Assembly: GCF_014648995.1 (NCBI RefSeq)
Contig: NZ_BMSE01000002.1
Location: 1 to 64,000 of the forward strand
Direction: 5' to 3'
DNA from: Streptomyces massasporeus
GTDB taxonomy: Bacteria > Actinomycetota > Actinomycetes > Streptomycetales > Streptomycetaceae
Length of the DNA: 64,000 bases
The notes beneath the pieces are model-generated. The model saw nothing but the letters and a program-made list of their open reading frames with translations. It searched no databases and was not told the DNA's origin. Shown piece after piece: positions 36,013-45,591 of the stretch; the first letter of the stretch is position 1; the number at the start of each line of letters is the position of its first letter. The position numbers and the translations under genes are program-made.

Positions 36013-37896
36013 TCAGTGAAGCAGGCGGCGCAGTCGTGCGCGTACGACCGACAGCACCCCGCGTACGCCGGGGGCCACCCGCAGCGCCAGCGCGCCGGAG
36101 TGGGTGGTGTACGGCTGTACGAGTACCACGCCGTGCCGGGCGCTCGGGACGGCGCGGCGGCGCAGCAGACCGGCGCCCGTGAGGGCGTGCGCCGTGACGT
36201 CGCGGCTCGCGCCGTCACGGAAGCGGATGCGGAGGCGCAGGTCCCAGGTGCCGGCGCCGAGCGCGGCCAGCGGGAGGAGATCGACGGCTGCCTCAGCCGA
36301 CCAGGTGACGCCGGAACCGGCGGATCCACCGTGGCCGGCTGGACCGGCTGGACCGGCGGAATTGCCACGACCGGCTGAGCCGTTGCGACCGGCTGAGTCG
36401 CCGCGACCGGCTGGACCGGCCGGACCGGCGGAATTGCCACGACCGGCTGAGCCGTTGCGACCGGCTGGACCGCCGGAACCGCCGCGACCCGCTGAACCGG
36501 CGGTTTCGTCGGCGCCGGGCACCCCCGCGCACGGCGCGAGCGGCAGGCTCGCGCCGCGGATCACCGCGTCCCCGTCGTCCCGGTGCCGCCACTCCACGTC
36601 CACCGTCTCCGGCCCCGCCTGCGCCACCCGCCCGTACAACTCGTGCAGGCGCAGCCGCAGTCGGGTGCCCCGCGCGCCCGGCCGCAGTTCCGCGTCGACG
36701 GCGAGGGGCAGTGTCCGCACCGGCCGGGCCCGCAACGGCTCCAGGGAGACCTGCGGGAGGGCGTCCGACCAGACGGGCGTGCCGTCCGCGGCGCGGGCGT
36801 ACGGCGGGTACAGGCGGGCCGGGCGGGCCGCGAGCTCCCGCAGCCGGGGGAGGTCGCAGGGCTCCGCCGAGGCCAGGACGACCCGCCCGATCAGCCGGCC
36901 GGGAGCGGCCGGGTTGCGCGCCCAGTCGTCGGCGTCGTACTCCGCGAGATGCGCCCGCGTGAGCTCCCACCACGCGCGCTGGTAGGCGGCGTCGCGCAAC
37001 CCGAGTTCGCGCACGTACATCCGCAGGTCGTGGTCGAGGAACTTGGCGCGCGCGGTCCGCGCGAGTTCCTTCTGCCCGGCGCCCAGCAGCACCTCGTACG
37101 CCTGGCGGCACGCCTCCGTCCGGGCCCGCCAGTTCTCGACACCGGACCGGTCCAGGGAGATCGACAGCCGCGCCTCCGACCGGCGCACGTGCCAGACGTA
37201 CACCCGGTCCGGGATCAGGGCGATGCGCGGCGCCGCGGCCAGGAGGCGCGCGGTGAAGACGACGTCCTCGTACGGGAAGCGGCCCTCGGGGAAGCGGATA
37301 CCGTGCGCGCGCAGGAAGGCGGTGCGGTAGAGCTTGTTGACGCACAGCGTGTCGTGGACCAGACGCGTTCGCTGCGCGGGGCGCGGCACCACGGTGTGCA
37401 GCGCGTAGAGGCGCGGCTGCCAGGGGACTTCGCGCCCCGACGGCAGTTCCCGGCGTACACACAGACCGCCCGCCACCTCCGCGTGCGCACCCTCGGCCGC
37501 CGCCAGCAGCGCGTCGACCGCGCCGGGCGGCAGGACGTCGTCGCTGTCCAGGAACATCACGTACGGCGAGGTCACCGCGTCGAGCCCGGTGTTGCGCGGG
37601 GTGCCGCAGCCACCGCTGTTGGCCCGGCGGCGGATCACCTTCAGGCGTGGCTCCGAGGCGGACAGCCGTTCCAGCAGGCCGACGCTGCCGTCCCTCGAGC
37701 AGTCGTCGACGGCCACCACCTCGCGCACGGCCGGCCCCTGGGCGAGCGCCGAGCGCACGGCGTCCGTCACGTGCGCGGCGTCGTCGTAACCGATCACCAC
37801 GACGGAGACCTCGGCGGGCGGCCTCTCGCCCTGCCCGTCGCCATGCCCGGCGGCATGTCCCTCGGTATCCCTCGCGGTCTCACTCTCGGCATTCAT
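36013..37896 (-). CDS. family 2 glycosyltransferase with collagen-like Gly-rich insert
   Basis: 627 residues from the ATG at 37896; a GTG one codon earlier is also possible. An N-terminal disordered segment precedes the GT-A domain (about 28-250; EVSVVVIGYDDAAHV, DxD in YVMFLDSDDVLPP, FPYEDVVFTARLL). The middle is helical and the C-terminus beta-rich, as in the GT2 gene at 28363. Inside the C-terminal region, at about residues 462-528, is a Gly/Ser/Ala/Pro/Asn/Arg stretch of GXX triplets (for example GSAGRGNSAGPAGPAG twice). It probably forms a flexible loop. The gene is divergent from the GT-C gene at 37988. Confidence 0.88.
   Translation of the reverse strand: MNAESETARDTEGHAAGHGDGQGERPPAEVSVVVIGYDDAAHVTDAVRSALAQGPAVREVVAVDDCSRDGSVGLLERLSASEPRLKVIRRRANSGGCGTPRNTGLDAVTSPYVMFLDSDDVLPPGAVDALLAAAEGAHAEVAGGLCVRRELPSGREVPWQPRLYALHTVVPRPAQRTRLVHDTLCVNKLYRTAFLRAHGIRFPEGRFPYEDVVFTARLLAAAPRIALIPDRVYVWHVRRSEARLSISLDRSGVENWRARTEACRQAYEVLLGAGQKELARTARAKFLDHDLRMYVRELGLRDAAYQRAWWELTRAHLAEYDADDWARNPAAPGRLIGRVVLASAEPCDLPRLRELAARPARLYPPYARAADGTPVWSDALPQVSLEPLRARPVRTLPLAVDAELRPGARGTRLRLRLHELYGRVAQAGPETVDVEWRHRDDGDAVIRGASLPLAPCAGVPGADETAGSAGRGGSGGPAGRNGSAGRGNSAGPAGPAGRGDSAGRNGSAGRGNSAGPAGPAGHGGSAGSGVTWSAEAAVDLLPLAALGAGTWDLRLRIRFRDGASRDVTAHALTGAGLLRRRAVPSARHGVVLVQPYTTHSGALALRVAPGVRGVLSVVRARLRRLLH
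36339..36467. repeat. 72-base in-frame tandem repeat in the GT2 gene
   Basis: Segment 36339-36395 recurs at 36411-36467 with one mismatch in 57 bases, a period of 72 bases or 24 codons. It encodes the collagen-like GXX triplets. Shorter CCGGCTGGA/CCGGCGGAA-type units extend the low-complexity zone to roughly 36315-36500. Confidence 0.88.
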
Positions 37897-37987
37897 CACG
37901 GTGGATCGTAAGCCGGGCGAATGACATGAAAGTGCTAACACACCATCAAACCCCTGCTATGCCTCTTATTCGGCACAGAATCGGGCC

Positions 37988-39643
37988 GTGAAGAGCGGAC
38001 AGTCGAGGGGGAGCGGCCGGTTCGGCGCGGGGGTGACGCCCGTGACGGGGCATGTGGCGGCGCCCATGGCGGTGATGCTCACGATCGGGCTGTGGGGGCT
38101 GGACCGCGGCGGGATGTGGGGCGACGAGAGCGTCACCTTCCAGGTCGCGCAGCGCACGGTTCCGCAGATCTGGCGGCTGCTGCACGACGTGGACGCCGTG
38201 CACGGCCTGTACTACCTGTTCATGCACGCCGTCCTCACCGTCCACCCGAGCGAGATCGTGCTGCGCCTGCCGTCGGTGTGCGCGGCGACGGCGACCGCCG
38301 GCCTGGTCGCGGCCCTGGGCGCCCGGCTGGCCGGGCCCCGGGTCGGCCTCGGGGCCGGTGTCCTCTACGCGATCACGCCGATGGCCGGCCACTACGCCCA
38401 GGAGGGGCGGTCGTACGCGCTCGTCGCGGCGGGGGTGGCGGGCGCGACGCTGCTGCTTCTGCGGGCCGTGGACGCGGGGGACGCCCTGGCCTGGTGGCCG
38501 TACGGGACGGCCGTCGCCCTGACCTGTGTGCTGCACGAACTGGCGGTGCCGGTGCTGGGCGCGCACGCGGTGACGCTGGCCCTGCTGCGGGTGCCGAGGA
38601 GAGTGTGGTCCGGCTGGGGGCGTGCGGCGGGCGCCGCGGCACTGCTCGTGCTGCCGCTGGTGTGGGTGTCGCAGGGGCAGGCCGGGCAGGTGGCGTGGCT
38701 CGTGCCGCCGGGGTGGGACCGGGTCGGGAGGCTCGCCCGGAACTTCTCTCCCGGCCCGGCCGGACCGGTGTTCTGGGGGGCGCTGCTGCTGATGGCCGTG
38801 GGGCTTCGGGAGCGGCGCACGGCCGCGGTCGCGCTGCCGCTGCTGCTGGTGCCGCCGGGGATCCTGATGACCGTGTCGCAGGTCCGGCCGCTCTACCACG
38901 ACCGGTACGTGCTCTACGCGCTGGCGGGCGCGTCCCTGCTGGCCGCGGCGGGGGCGGGGCGGGTCGCCCGGGCGCTGGGGCGGGTGCGGTTCGACGGGCG
39001 GCGGATGCGGGTCGGCGGCAGGCGGGTGCGGGCCCTGCTGGGCGTCACCGGCGTGCTCGCCCTCACCGTCACCTTCCTGAACCAGCTCCCGGTGCACCGC
39101 CAGGACCGGTCGGCCGCCCACCGCCCGGACAACCTCGCCGTGGTGTCCGCGCTCGCCGTCCGCCGGATGCGCCCCGGCGACCCGGTGCTGTTCGTGCCGT
39201 CGGTCGGCAGGCTCGCCGCGCTGGCCTACCCGAAGGGGTTCCAGCGGGCCCGGGACATCGCGCTGCGGGAGTCCGCGCAGCGCTCCGGGACGCTGTGGGG
39301 CCTGGAGGCGACCCCCGGGGAGCTGCGGCGACGGCTCGCCTCGGTGGACCGCGTCTGGGTCGTCGCCGAGCGGTCCGCCCTGGACCCGCGCCGCAACCCG
39401 CCCGACCCGGTGGAGCGCACCAAGCTCGCCGTCCTGGCCGAGGAGTTCAGCGTCCGTGAGGAGCACGTCCGGCAGGAACGCGTCCGCGACGACGTGCTCC
39501 TGCGCCTTTACGTCCGGCGCGGGCCGGGAGACACCCCGACCGGCGAAGTGTCGTCTCGCCGGCCGGCCGACGCCCTGCCACCCGGCGTGTCCGCCGGCAC
39601 CCCCGCTCTCGGCGCCCGGCTCTCGCCCCGTCCGCTGCCGTAG
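37988..39643 (+). CDS. GT-C type membrane glycosyltransferase
   Basis: 551 residues from a GTG at 37988. An N-terminal transmembrane segment is followed by WGDESVTFQVAQRTV, the acidic first-loop motif typical of GT-C enzymes (PMT/ArnT-like), which use polyprenyl-phosphate sugars. About nine to ten hydrophobic segments span residues 20-370, including HDRYVLYALAGASLL near the middle, and a soluble C-terminal region of about 180 residues follows. It would act on the outer face of the membrane. It is divergent from the GT2 gene across 91 bases and convergent with ohrR. Donor sugar and acceptor are unknown. Confidence 0.85.
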   Translation: MKSGQSRGSGRFGAGVTPVTGHVAAPMAVMLTIGLWGLDRGGMWGDESVTFQVAQRTVPQIWRLLHDVDAVHGLYYLFMHAVLTVHPSEIVLRLPSVCAATATAGLVAALGARLAGPRVGLGAGVLYAITPMAGHYAQEGRSYALVAAGVAGATLLLLRAVDAGDALAWWPYGTAVALTCVLHELAVPVLGAHAVTLALLRVPRRVWSGWGRAAGAAALLVLPLVWVSQGQAGQVAWLVPPGWDRVGRLARNFSPGPAGPVFWGALLLMAVGLRERRTAAVALPLLLVPPGILMTVSQVRPLYHDRYVLYALAGASLLAAAGAGRVARALGRVRFDGRRMRVGGRRVRALLGVTGVLALTVTFLNQLPVHRQDRSAAHRPDNLAVVSALAVRRMRPGDPVLFVPSVGRLAALAYPKGFQRARDIALRESAQRSGTLWGLEATPGELRRRLASVDRVWVVAERSALDPRRNPPDPVERTKLAVLAEEFSVREEHVRQERVRDDVLLRLYVRRGPGDTPTGEVSSRRPADALPPGVSAGTPALGARLSPRPLP

Positions 39644-39655
39644 CGCCCGCTGCCG

Positions 39656-40153
39656 CTACGGCCGCTCGGCGGCGGCGGTGGACGGGCCGCCCTGTGGCTC
39701 CGCGCGGGCCGCGGCCGTGTCCAGCGCGGTGGTGAGTTCGTCGAGGCGGGCGCGCAGGGCGCGGACCTCCTCGGGGCCGAAGCCGGTCGAGGAGGCGATC
39801 CGGCGCGGCACCTGAAGCGCCCGCCCGCGCAGCGCGACGCCCTCCTCGGTCAGCCGCACCTCCACCGACCGCTCGTCGCGGGCGCTGCGCTCGCGGCGTA
39901 CCAGACCGGCCGCCTCCAGCCGCTTGAGCAGCGGCGACAGCGTGCCCGAGTCGAGACGCAGGTGCTCGCCGAGCTTCTTCACGGGCAGCTCGTCGTGCTC
40001 CCACAGCACCAGCATCACCAGGTACTGCGGATAGGTGAGCCCGAGGTCCTTGAGGATCCCGCGGTAGACGCCGTTGAAGGCGCGGGAGGCCGCGTGCAGG
40101 GAGAAGCAGATCTGCTGGTCCAGGCGGAGCCAGTCGTCGTCGGGCGTGTTCAT
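39656..40153 (-). CDS. ohrR: organic hydroperoxide resistance regulator, MarR family
   Basis: 165 residues from the ATG at 40153. The N-terminus [19 protein letters not shown] places the reactive cysteine at C16, as in OhrR, where its oxidation by organic hydroperoxides releases the repressor. The winged-helix motif [23 protein letters not shown] is present (core [14 protein letters not shown]). It is divergent from ohr with two CAATTG-centred sites between them. Only one Cys was noted, fitting the one-Cys OhrR type. Confidence 0.94.
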   Translation of the reverse strand: MNTPDDDWLRLDQQICFSLHAASRAFNGVYRGILKDLGLTYPQYLVMLVLWEHDELPVKKLGEHLRLDSGTLSPLLKRLEAAGLVRRERSARDERSVEVRLTEEGVALRGRALQVPRRIASSTGFGPEEVRALRARLDELTTALDTAAARAEPQGGPSTAAAERP

Positions 40154-40181
40154 GCGCCCAGGATAGCGCGCGCCCGTCATT

Positions 40182-40202
40182 CAATTGCGCACAACTCAAT
40201 TG
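40182..40202. promoter_or_regulatory. candidate OhrR operator
   Basis: CAATTG occurs at 40182-40187 and at 40197-40202, 15 bases apart, in the AT-rich ohrR-ohr intergenic DNA (TCAATTGCGCACAACTCAAT). Known OhrR boxes are AATT-containing palindromes, so one or both sites probably bind OhrR and repress both genes. Confidence 0.65.
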
Positions 40203-40276
40203 TGTGCTCTAATTCTGGGTGTCAGGCGGCCCGGAAGCGGGCCGCCGAACGTTGACGTGAGAGGGAAGGTTTTTCC

Positions 40277-40679
<403 letters not shown>

Positions 40680-40690
<11 letters not shown>

Positions 40691-41948
40691 CATGCTCCCT
40701 GGCCTGGAGGCCAGGGATTCCGGCTCGGGTCGGCTGACCCTTCCGGGGGCTTCCTGCTTCACCGCGCTGTGCGGGCACATGCGCCCGTCTTACCGGCGCT
40801 CCACCGGCGTTTAGCGTCTCCGCCCGTCCGGCGGCGACGATACGGCGTCCTTCGAAGAGGACGTTGCGGGCTGCGTTGTGGTCACGGTCGTGCACCGTGC
40901 CGCACGCGCCGCACGCCCACTGCCTGATGTTCAGGGGCTTGGGGCCGTCCCGGAATCCACAGGCCGAGCAGATCTGGGAGGACGGGAAGGCACGGTCCAC
41001 CTTGGCGAAGGTGCGGCCGTGCTTGACCGCCTTGTACTCCAGCATGCCGACGAACGCGGACCATCCCGCGTCGTGCACCGACTTGGCGAGCCGCGTGCGG
41101 CCGAGACCGGACACTGCGAGGTCTTCCACGAACACTGCTTGGTTGTCGCGAATGATCTGTGTGGATGCCTTGTGGTGCCAGTCCCGGCGCCGGTCGGCCA
41201 CACGCGCGTGCTGGCGTGCGACCTTGAGGCGGGCCTTGGCCCGGTTCCTCGAACCCTTGGCCTTGCGGGACAGCTCCCGACCAAGGCGTCTGAGCTTCTT
41301 CTCCGCCCGGCGCAGGAAGCGCGGGCTGTCGATCCTCCGCCCGTCGGACAGGACCGCGAAGGCGGACAGACCCAAGTCGACCCCGGTATCTGCCTCCGCC
41401 TCGGGGAGGATGCCCGGCTCCGAGTCCACGACGAAGCTGAGGAAATACCGGCCCGAACCGTCTCTGGTGACGGTCAGGGACGTCGGCGCGGCCGGAAGCC
41501 GGCGCGACCACCTGACCTTGAGGTTGCCGACCTTGGCCACATAGACCGTGCCGTCGTTCCGGAGGGAAAAGGCATTGGTGGTGAGGCGGATCGACTGCCG
41601 GGTGTCCTTCTTCGACTTGAACCGGGGCGGCCCCACCCTCCGGCCCTTCCTCTTGCCCCTCAGGCTGTCGAAGAAGTTCTTGTAGGCGGTGTCGAGGTCC
41701 CGCAGGGACTGTTGCAGGACGACCGCTGACACGTCGGCGAGCCAAGTGCGTTCCTGGGTCCGCTTGGCCTGGGTGATGCGCAGCCGGGACAACTCCGCCG
41801 ACATCACATACGGCAGCCCTGCCGCGTGCGCTTCCTTGCGGTCGCGCAGGCAGTCGTTCCACACCACGCGGGCGCACCCGAACGCCTTCGCCAGCGCACG
41901 GCACTGGGCGGCGTCCGGGTAGGCCCGGTAGTTGTAGCGAAGCTGCAT
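40680..41948 (-). CDS. tnpB: TnpB, RNA-guided RuvC nuclease of an IS200/IS605 element
   Basis: 422 residues from the ATG at 41948 (MQLRYNYRAYPD). The RuvC catalytic triad is intact: D191 in TGVDLGLSAFAVL, E275 in AVFVEDLAVSGLG and D356 in HDRDHNAARNV. A four-Cys zinc ribbon uses C327, C330, C346 and C349. TnpB nucleases cut targets next to a transposon-adjacent motif, guided by an RNA from the element's right end, and so help the element persist. The last roughly 50 residues are encoded by the right-end RNA region, and the stop codon lies a few bases beyond the predicted element end, inside ohr. No TnpA gene is present. Confidence 0.93.
40687..40835 (-). ncRNA. predicted omegaRNA (reRNA) scaffold of TnpB
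   Basis: In IS605-family elements the guide RNA scaffold spans the 3' part of tnpB to the right end. Here this stretch contains the right-end hairpin (40697-40716) and further inverted segments. Its left boundary is approximate. The guide would be the minus-strand flank next to the element, beginning TCGATGACGAGG, which is the 3' end of ohr. Confidence 0.55.
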
Positions 41949-42106
41949 AACGATCACCGTATGGACGCTTCGCGGCCGCTCGCGGCAAGAGATCACATTC
42001 CACTGGAATTGATCACGGTGCGAGCAAGTGTGTTCGATGAGTCTCGAAGCTGCATCTGCGGCGGGACGCCGTGGCGTGAACGCCGGGACTTTCCCGCAGA
42101 ATCCCG
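40687..42106 (-). mobile_element. IS608-like TnpB-only IS200/IS605 element
   Basis: Boundaries are inferred from the IS608 single-strand recognition code, read on the minus strand. Left: TTAC (flank, plus 42107-42110) with guide AAAG (plus 42089-42092) before a GGCG-TTCA-CGCC hairpin. Right: guide GAAT (plus 40717-40720) touches a perfect 8-bp hairpin (40697-40716, TCCA loop), followed by the terminal TCAA (plus 40687-40690). There is no target duplication, as expected for peel-and-paste transposition. The element is about 1420 bp and carries only tnpB, so it needs TnpA in trans. Insertion is at the ohr stop codon. Confidence 0.8.
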
Positions 42107-42120
42107 GTAATCCCCGGGCC

Positions 42121-43680
42121 TCACCCCCCGACCCGCGCCAGCACCTCCCCCGTCCGTCCGCTCCACGCCACCACCACGGCCTCCTCGGGCACCGGGTGCC
42201 AGCGCGTCAGCAGCAGCCAGCGCACGTGGTAGCGGCGGACGATGGCGGACCGTTCGGCGCGGGTCGAGCCCGGGGCGAGATAGGCCCGGACGTCGGCCGC
42301 CCGGCGCTCCCGCCGCCGCTCGTCCAGGGCGGGGTCGGGCCAGATGGGCGCGGCGAGGCTCGGCCCGTACCCGGCGATCGCGTGACTGGCGAGGTACCCG
42401 TCGGTGATCACCACCTCGCCGGGCCCGATGTGCCGCGCGGCCCAGTCGTACGACGGCCAGCGCGTCGGCTGGGCGAACCCCACCGGGTCGACCGAGCGCG
42501 GCACGACCGCCCCGGCGTGCACGGTGACGAACCCGACGCACACCCCGGCCGCCGCCGCCCCGCCCAGCACCCGCCGGGCCCGCCGCCAGGGCCGGGGCGC
42601 CGCCAGCTCCACCGCCAGGGCGAATTGCAGTGGCACCAGCACGGCCCACAGGGCCCTGGCGTACGTGTAGTGCCCGCTCGCCCAGCCGTACGCCACCAGC
42701 AGGCACTCCAGCAGGAACATCCACACCAGCGGATCACGCGCCGACCTGCGGGCCCGCGCCCACAGTGCGGGCAGCCCCAGCAGCGCCAGCCAGGAGTTGG
42801 CGAGCATCCTCTCGTACAGCTGCCGGTGCATCGCGTCCATGCCGGTGTCGTTCACCAGCGTCAGGACGTCGTAGTACGGCCAGCTCAGGGCCACCGCCGC
42901 GCAGGCCGCCCCGGCGAGCGCCCAACGCGCCACGACCGGCCGGCGCCAGCCGCGCTGCCGGGATGCCACGATCGCCACCGCCCCGGTGAGCGCCGAGGCC
43001 GCCGTGACGGGGTGGGTGAGCAGGATCAGCCCGTACAGCACGCCGATCCCGGCGTACCCCCACCAGCCGCCGAGCCCGCTCGGGCCGACGAACCGCACCG
43101 CGGGGGCGTCGTCCCGCGCGCGGATGCCCGTCCAGGCCCACGCCCGGAACGTCAGCCCGATGGCGATCGCGGACGGGTAGCCCAGGTTCGTCGTCATCGA
43201 CATCAGCCCGAGGTAGCCGCTCCACAGGATCCGCGCGGTACCCCACAGCAGCGTCATGAACAGCAGGGCCCACACCGGCGCCCAGGGGCGCGGGGTGAGG
43301 GTCCTGACGAACCGGCCGAGCCCCGTCAGCAGCACCAGCAGATGCACCGGCCCGGCGAGCTTCACGACCTCCCAGCCGGTCAGTCCCGTCAGCCGCGCCA
43401 GCACGCCCTGGGCGACGGCGTACGGGCCGTAGTACGGGCTGCCCTCGCCCGGCAGGTCCGCCATGGAGTGGGCCGGGTGCAGCAGATCGTCCTTGAGCCG
43501 CTCGACGACCGCCGCGTGCTGCCCGGCGTCGCAGCACAGCGGCACCCGCCAGTACGCCAGCGTCATCACCAGCCAGAACAGGGCGCCGTAGAACTGGTAC
43601 GGGGTGAGCCTGCCGACACGGCCGCCGCGCAGTGCCGTCGCGCCGCGCACGGCCCGCCGGACCAGGACCGGGGCGCTCAC
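42121..43680 (-). CDS. GT-C type integral membrane glycosyltransferase
   Basis: 519 residues from a GTG at 43680 (MSAPVLVRRAVRG). About ten hydrophobic segments lie between residues 30 and 370. The first loop has CCDAGQHAAVVERL, whose acidic residue may be the GT-C catalytic base, and ARRLG-type basic loops follow. The soluble C-terminus of about 130 residues contains WPSYDWAARHIGPGEVVITDGYLASH. The family is a polytopic transferase with unassigned donor, presumably polyprenyl-phosphate linked. Its stop lies 14 bases from the predicted left end of the TnpB element, which therefore left it intact. Confidence 0.8.
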   Translation of the reverse strand: MSAPVLVRRAVRGATALRGGRVGRLTPYQFYGALFWLVMTLAYWRVPLCCDAGQHAAVVERLKDDLLHPAHSMADLPGEGSPYYGPYAVAQGVLARLTGLTGWEVVKLAGPVHLLVLLTGLGRFVRTLTPRPWAPVWALLFMTLLWGTARILWSGYLGLMSMTTNLGYPSAIAIGLTFRAWAWTGIRARDDAPAVRFVGPSGLGGWWGYAGIGVLYGLILLTHPVTAASALTGAVAIVASRQRGWRRPVVARWALAGAACAAVALSWPYYDVLTLVNDTGMDAMHRQLYERMLANSWLALLGLPALWARARRSARDPLVWMFLLECLLVAYGWASGHYTYARALWAVLVPLQFALAVELAAPRPWRRARRVLGGAAAAGVCVGFVTVHAGAVVPRSVDPVGFAQPTRWPSYDWAARHIGPGEVVITDGYLASHAIAGYGPSLAAPIWPDPALDERRRERRAADVRAYLAPGSTRAERSAIVRRYHVRWLLLTRWHPVPEEAVVVAWSGRTGEVLARVGG

Positions 43681-43752
43681 CGGAGGGTGGAAGGGGTCTG
43701 GGGCATGCGCCGAATGTTCCCGCCCCTACGCACGCCCTGACCCCGGATCACT

Positions 43753-45591
43753 TCATCGGGTGAGGCCGCTACCGCCACCTGCCGGTCGGTCGCACAGCGC
43801 CTGCTGCGCCGCCACCGGCCAGCGCGCGAACCGGAACCGCGTCCGCTGAGCCGCCCCGGTGAGGTTCCGCCAGAACCGCTCGGCGGTGAGCGGGGCGCGC
43901 ACCGACTCCCTCAGCTCGGCGAGTTCGCCGCAGCCCAGCGCGGCCCGGGCCGCCTCGACCGCCTCCCGCGAGGCCCCGGCGCGCAGCAGGTCGCGCTGCG
44001 GCGGGTGCTTCGCCGCCCACTCGGCGAAGACCCAGTAGTTGCGCAGGAACTTCTCGTGCCCCGGCCAGCTCCACCGCTCCAGCGCCAGATGCGCGCCGAT
44101 CGGGCTGGCCAGCCCCCAGGCGTCGTTGACGTAGGCGTCCAGCGGCGCCGCCGCCCCCGTCACTCCGAGGTGCCGCCCCACGATCACCACCCGGTACGGG
44201 GAGTCCGCCCGCATCGGCGTGGCGTGCAGCCGCCGCGCGGCGTCGAAGTAGAGCAGCGTCGGCCCGGGCGCGCGCTCGGCCCGGGCCAGCATGGCGCGCC
44301 CCTCCGGCAGGGCGGGCCAGTTGGCCACCCAGGTGCCGGTGCGCACCGGGTTGTGGTCGCCGAGGCCCTCCACGTCGGAGCTGCGCACGTTGAACGAGCC
44401 GGGCGTGCTGCGCACGTCGAACGGCGCCCGCAGCGGACTGACCGCCGCGCACAGCCACACCATCAGCAGCGCGCCCGCCACGCCCGTGACCCTGGTCGCG
44501 GGCACCACCAGCACCGGCAGGAGCAGCAGCAGAAGCGCCGGCAGGATCATGCGGGCGTGCATGTAGTCGCCGCCGACGCGCACGACGTATCCGGCCAGCA
44601 GCAGACCGGCCGCGAGCGGCGCCAGCAGCACCGCGAGCGAGGCCCGCCCCGGGGCGCGATCCCGCTGGTCCCGGCGCGTGCGCCGCACCAGCAGAACGGC
44701 CAGCGCCGCGAGCACCGGCACGACCGGCCACAGCCAGTACGGTCCGAGCGTCTCCTGCACGTACCCGGCGCCCCGGCTCCAGTCGCTGGCGCTCGCCTCC
44801 TTGGCGATGGCGGGCAGTGGCACCAGGATTCCGTAGTACCCGGCCCGGAACACCTCGTACGCCAGCGGCACCGCTCCCGCCGAGGCGAGCATCGCCGCCG
44901 TGCCCCGACGGGAGGGACGCAGCACCCACCACTGGGCCGCCAGGAAGCATGCCGTGACGACCGCCAGATCGGGCCGGACCAGCGGGCCCAGCCCGAACAC
45001 GAAGGCGGCCGTGCACGACTGCCCGACCTCCTGCCCGCGCCGGGTCCGCGTCAGCAGCCACCATGACAGGCCCGTCCAGAAGGCGCCGAGACCGCTCTCC
45101 AGACCCGACGTCATGTACGACCAGAACGGCGGCACCGCCAGCAGCACCAATACGCCCGCCGGGAGCAGCAGTCCGGCGCCCCGGTGCAGCCGGCACGTGG
45201 CGAGCAGGGCGAACGCGAACCCGGCGGTGCTCAGCAGCAGGCCGAGTCCGACCGCGAGGAACGCCGGATCCTCGCCGGTGACCCAGGTGGTGAGCGCGAG
45301 CAGCCACTGCCACAGGGTGCCGGTCGAACTCTCCGCCCTTTCCCCGACGTTGAACACGGGACCGTTGCCCGCCAGGATCTGCCGGACCGGGCGCAGGTAG
45401 ATGAGCCCGTCGTCGCAGATCCAGCGGCGCCGGTAGCCCAGCACGAACAGGGCCGCGGTGGGAACGGCCACCAGGGCGGCGTGCCACCAGTGCACCGGTG
45501 GCGGCGACTCGGCGACCGCCGGTGGCCGGGCCGAGGAGGCCCGCTGACCGGGCAGGGAGGGGACGGCCTCGGGGGTTGCGGGAGTTCTCAT
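43753..45591 (-). CDS. AftB-like GT-C membrane glycosyltransferase
   Basis: 612 residues from the ATG at 45591, overlapping the stop of the next gene as ATGA. About ten transmembrane segments are present. The first periplasmic loop reads WICDDGLIYLRPVRQILAGN followed by GPVFNVGERAESSTGTLW, and a later loop has VGGDYMHARMILP. Both resemble mycobacterial AftB, the terminal beta-1,2-arabinofuranosyltransferase that uses decaprenylphosphoryl-arabinose. Streptomyces walls lack arabinogalactan, so the sugar transferred here is uncertain. It is translationally coupled to a TagF-like gene, suggesting a decoration step on the same polymer. Confidence 0.82.
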   Translation of the reverse strand: MRTPATPEAVPSLPGQRASSARPPAVAESPPPVHWWHAALVAVPTAALFVLGYRRRWICDDGLIYLRPVRQILAGNGPVFNVGERAESSTGTLWQWLLALTTWVTGEDPAFLAVGLGLLLSTAGFAFALLATCRLHRGAGLLLPAGVLVLLAVPPFWSYMTSGLESGLGAFWTGLSWWLLTRTRRGQEVGQSCTAAFVFGLGPLVRPDLAVVTACFLAAQWWVLRPSRRGTAAMLASAGAVPLAYEVFRAGYYGILVPLPAIAKEASASDWSRGAGYVQETLGPYWLWPVVPVLAALAVLLVRRTRRDQRDRAPGRASLAVLLAPLAAGLLLAGYVVRVGGDYMHARMILPALLLLLLPVLVVPATRVTGVAGALLMVWLCAAVSPLRAPFDVRSTPGSFNVRSSDVEGLGDHNPVRTGTWVANWPALPEGRAMLARAERAPGPTLLYFDAARRLHATPMRADSPYRVVIVGRHLGVTGAAAPLDAYVNDAWGLASPIGAHLALERWSWPGHEKFLRNYWVFAEWAAKHPPQRDLLRAGASREAVEAARAALGCGELAELRESVRAPLTAERFWRNLTGAAQRTRFRFARWPVAAQQALCDRPAGGGSGLTR

